From an uncultured Lachnospiraceae bacterium (GTDB lineage: Bacteria; Bacillota; Clostridia; Lachnospirales; Lachnospiraceae), in NCBI GenBank assembly GCA_902778165.1, contig CACYWQ010000017.1, forward strand, positions 1 through 41,328: a stretch of 41,328 bases of DNA. Direction: 5' to 3'. Under the pieces are notes generated by a model, which ran no database searches, was not told where the DNA came from, and saw only the letters and a program-made list of their open reading frames with translations. Position 1 is the stretch's first letter; each line of letters begins with the position of its first letter. Shown here piece by piece: positions 40,324 through 41,328 of this stretch. Both the position numbers and the translations under genes were made by a program.

Positions 40324-41328
40324 TTATGATTCAAGCACTTGTTTAAGTGAATCCTCAACGTTTCTTGTAAGAGTCTGCATCATGCCGATTGATTCGGACG
40401 TCTCTTCCGATGAAGCAACAAGACTCTTGGCTCTTGCATCAACGCTCTCAACTATCTCAGCTAATCTCTCGGATTCTTCTATGAGCTTATCAACTGTAGT
40501 CTTGATGTCGTTATTGTTCTTATTACTGTCATCGGCAGTTGTCTTGGAATCTTCGGCAAGTGCCTTAATCTCTTCAGCAACAACGGCGAATCCCTTACCT
40601 GCTTCGCCTGCACGGGCAGCCTCGATTGATGCGTTAAGCGCCAATAAGTTGGTCTGGTTAGAGATAGCTATAACGTCGGCATTATTGGCACCGAGTTTCT
40701 CAAGATATCCCTCGATAGATGACAATACTTCTCTAAGATTCTGAGCGAAATCATTAACTTCCGCCATAGACTCCGTTATGCCGTTTGTCTCTCTGGCATT
40801 ATCCGCACTGACTTTCTCGATCTGATTGATCGAATCCATAAGATTCTCAAAGTTCTCGTTGATACCGTCAACAACAGATGCTTTCTTCGCATTAAGTTCT
40901 TCCTGAACACGCTTAACTTCATCAGCAAGATCGATAGCCTTATCCTTCTCCTCATAAGCTCTGTCCTTAATGTAATGAACACAGTTATGATGATGGCTGA
41001 ATCCGTTATATATGGCAATTGCCATATCCTTACATGTTGAATATCCGCAACAGCCGCAGTCAATATGACGCTTCTCTTCGGTATCCTTCTTAAGTTTCTT
41101 ATATATTGCCTCAAGCTCGGCATTAGACGGAATACGCAGTGCGCAATCTGCACTTCTGTCCGTATACTTCCTTAAGAAATCTTCAAGATTGAGTCCTTCG
41201 AATTGCTTGTTAAGTGCCGCAAGCCTCTTGGCCGGAGTCATATTCCTGCCCCATGCCGACTTCTTGGAATCGTTCTTGCTGTCAGCCTTAATCTTCTGGA
41301 TGGTCATAAATACATCTTCATTCAGGGT
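40324..41328 (-). CDS. C-terminal part of an iron-sulphur and chemotaxis-signalling protein, probably a sensory [FeFe]-hydrogenase-like protein (partial)
   Basis: An ATG occurs at 41305-41307, but the frame stays open to the window edge (seven more codons, TLNEDVF) and no ribosome site is visible before that ATG, so the gene most likely continues upstream. Numbered from the ATG, a linker with [19 protein letters not shown] leads to a 4Fe-4S motif, Cys84-x2-Cys87-x4-Cys92-x16-Cys109 (CGCCGYSTC). The same motif occurs in the C-terminal part of clostridial sensory [FeFe]-hydrogenase-like proteins. After a coiled coil comes the hairpin tip of a chemotaxis receptor ([36 protein letters not shown]). 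There is no membrane span, so the protein is cytoplasmic. The missing N-terminal part is predicted to hold an H-cluster domain; this is inference. Confidence 0.8.
   Translation of the reverse strand, partial: TLNEDVFMTIQKIKADSKNDSKKSAWGRNMTPAKRLAALNKQFEGLNLEDFLRKYTDRSADCALRIPSNAELEAIYKKLKKDTEEKRHIDCGCCGYSTCKDMAIAIYNGFSHHHNCVHYIKDRAYEEKDKAIDLADEVKRVQEELNAKKASVVDGINENFENLMDSINQIEKVSADNARETNGITESMAEVNDFAQNLREVLSSIEGYLEKLGANNADVIAISNQTNLLALNASIEAARAGEAGKGFAVVAEEIKALAEDSKTTADDSNKNNNDIKTTVDKLIEESERLAEIVESVDARAKSLVASSEETSESIGMMQTLTRNVEDSLKQVLES

Noticed and set aside
1-41328. Insertion sequences, prophage, CRISPR arrays, toxin-antitoxin or restriction genes
   Set aside because: No transposase, integrase, phage or Cas-like proteins and no regularly spaced repeats were seen; the region is compact chromosomal housekeeping and accessory sequence.

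Overview
This window reads as chromosome of a Gram-positive anaerobe of the Clostridia, most likely a flagellated member of the Lachnospiraceae (Butyrivibrio/Roseburia/Lachnospira type). The reasons are the strict GGAGG ribosome binding sites, the sigma-A promoters, the B. subtilis-like block ylxM-ffh-rpsP-khpA-rimM-trmD-rplS-lepB-rbgA-lepB-rnhB, and families typical of that group (DUF512 radical SAM protein next to der, TM1266 hydrogenase regulator, a DUF6033-like protein). No tRNA, rRNA, CRISPR, phage or transposon was seen. All genes except one HAD phosphatase lie on the minus strand, so operons are read here from high to low coordinates.

Layout. 1-9.7 kb: the start of an amidohydrolase (MTA/SAH deaminase type) with purine nucleoside phosphorylase, a DUF3048 lipoprotein, tyrS, a membrane acyltransferase, an AzgA-type purine permease, a MoxR/VWA pair and gpsA. 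9.7-14.5 kb: plsY, der, the DUF512 protein and a divergent PRPP synthetase. 14.6-17.9 kb: a two-component system with a very large multi-membrane-span kinase. 18-27 kb: the translation/secretion block, containing a FliK-like protein and two signal peptidases around rbgA. 27.1-28 kb: a DUF6033-like protein with a possible sigma-D (motility) promoter. 28.1-31.3 kb: a DUF362 ferredoxin-like protein with larB and larC (nickel-pincer cofactor), facing the HAD gene across a region with a 25-bp palindrome. 32.1-35.1 kb: sstT, a YitT-type membrane protein and two small unrecognised membrane proteins.

35.2-41.3 kb is the most unusual part. One apparent operon ends at a strong hairpin and contains: the C-terminal part of a cytoplasmic protein with a hydrogenase-type 4Fe-4S motif and a chemotaxis-receptor signalling tip (its reading frame is still open at the window edge), a substrate-binding lipoprotein, an ABC permease fused to its own ATPase, a TM1266-family hydrogenase regulator, a histidine kinase with no response regulator beside it, and a second lipoprotein. 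It looks like a redox- or hydrogen-sensing unit coupled to a transporter and a membrane sensor. The operon structure and domain calls are visible in the sequence; the sensing role is inference.

Themes: purine salvage (deaminase, nucleoside phosphorylase, purine permease, PRPP synthetase), phospholipid precursor synthesis (gpsA, plsY), ribosome assembly and protein export, nickel-pincer cofactor synthesis, and hydrogen/redox signalling. Start codons were moved inward from the longest reading frame wherever a good ribosome binding site or a promoter/terminator position required it.
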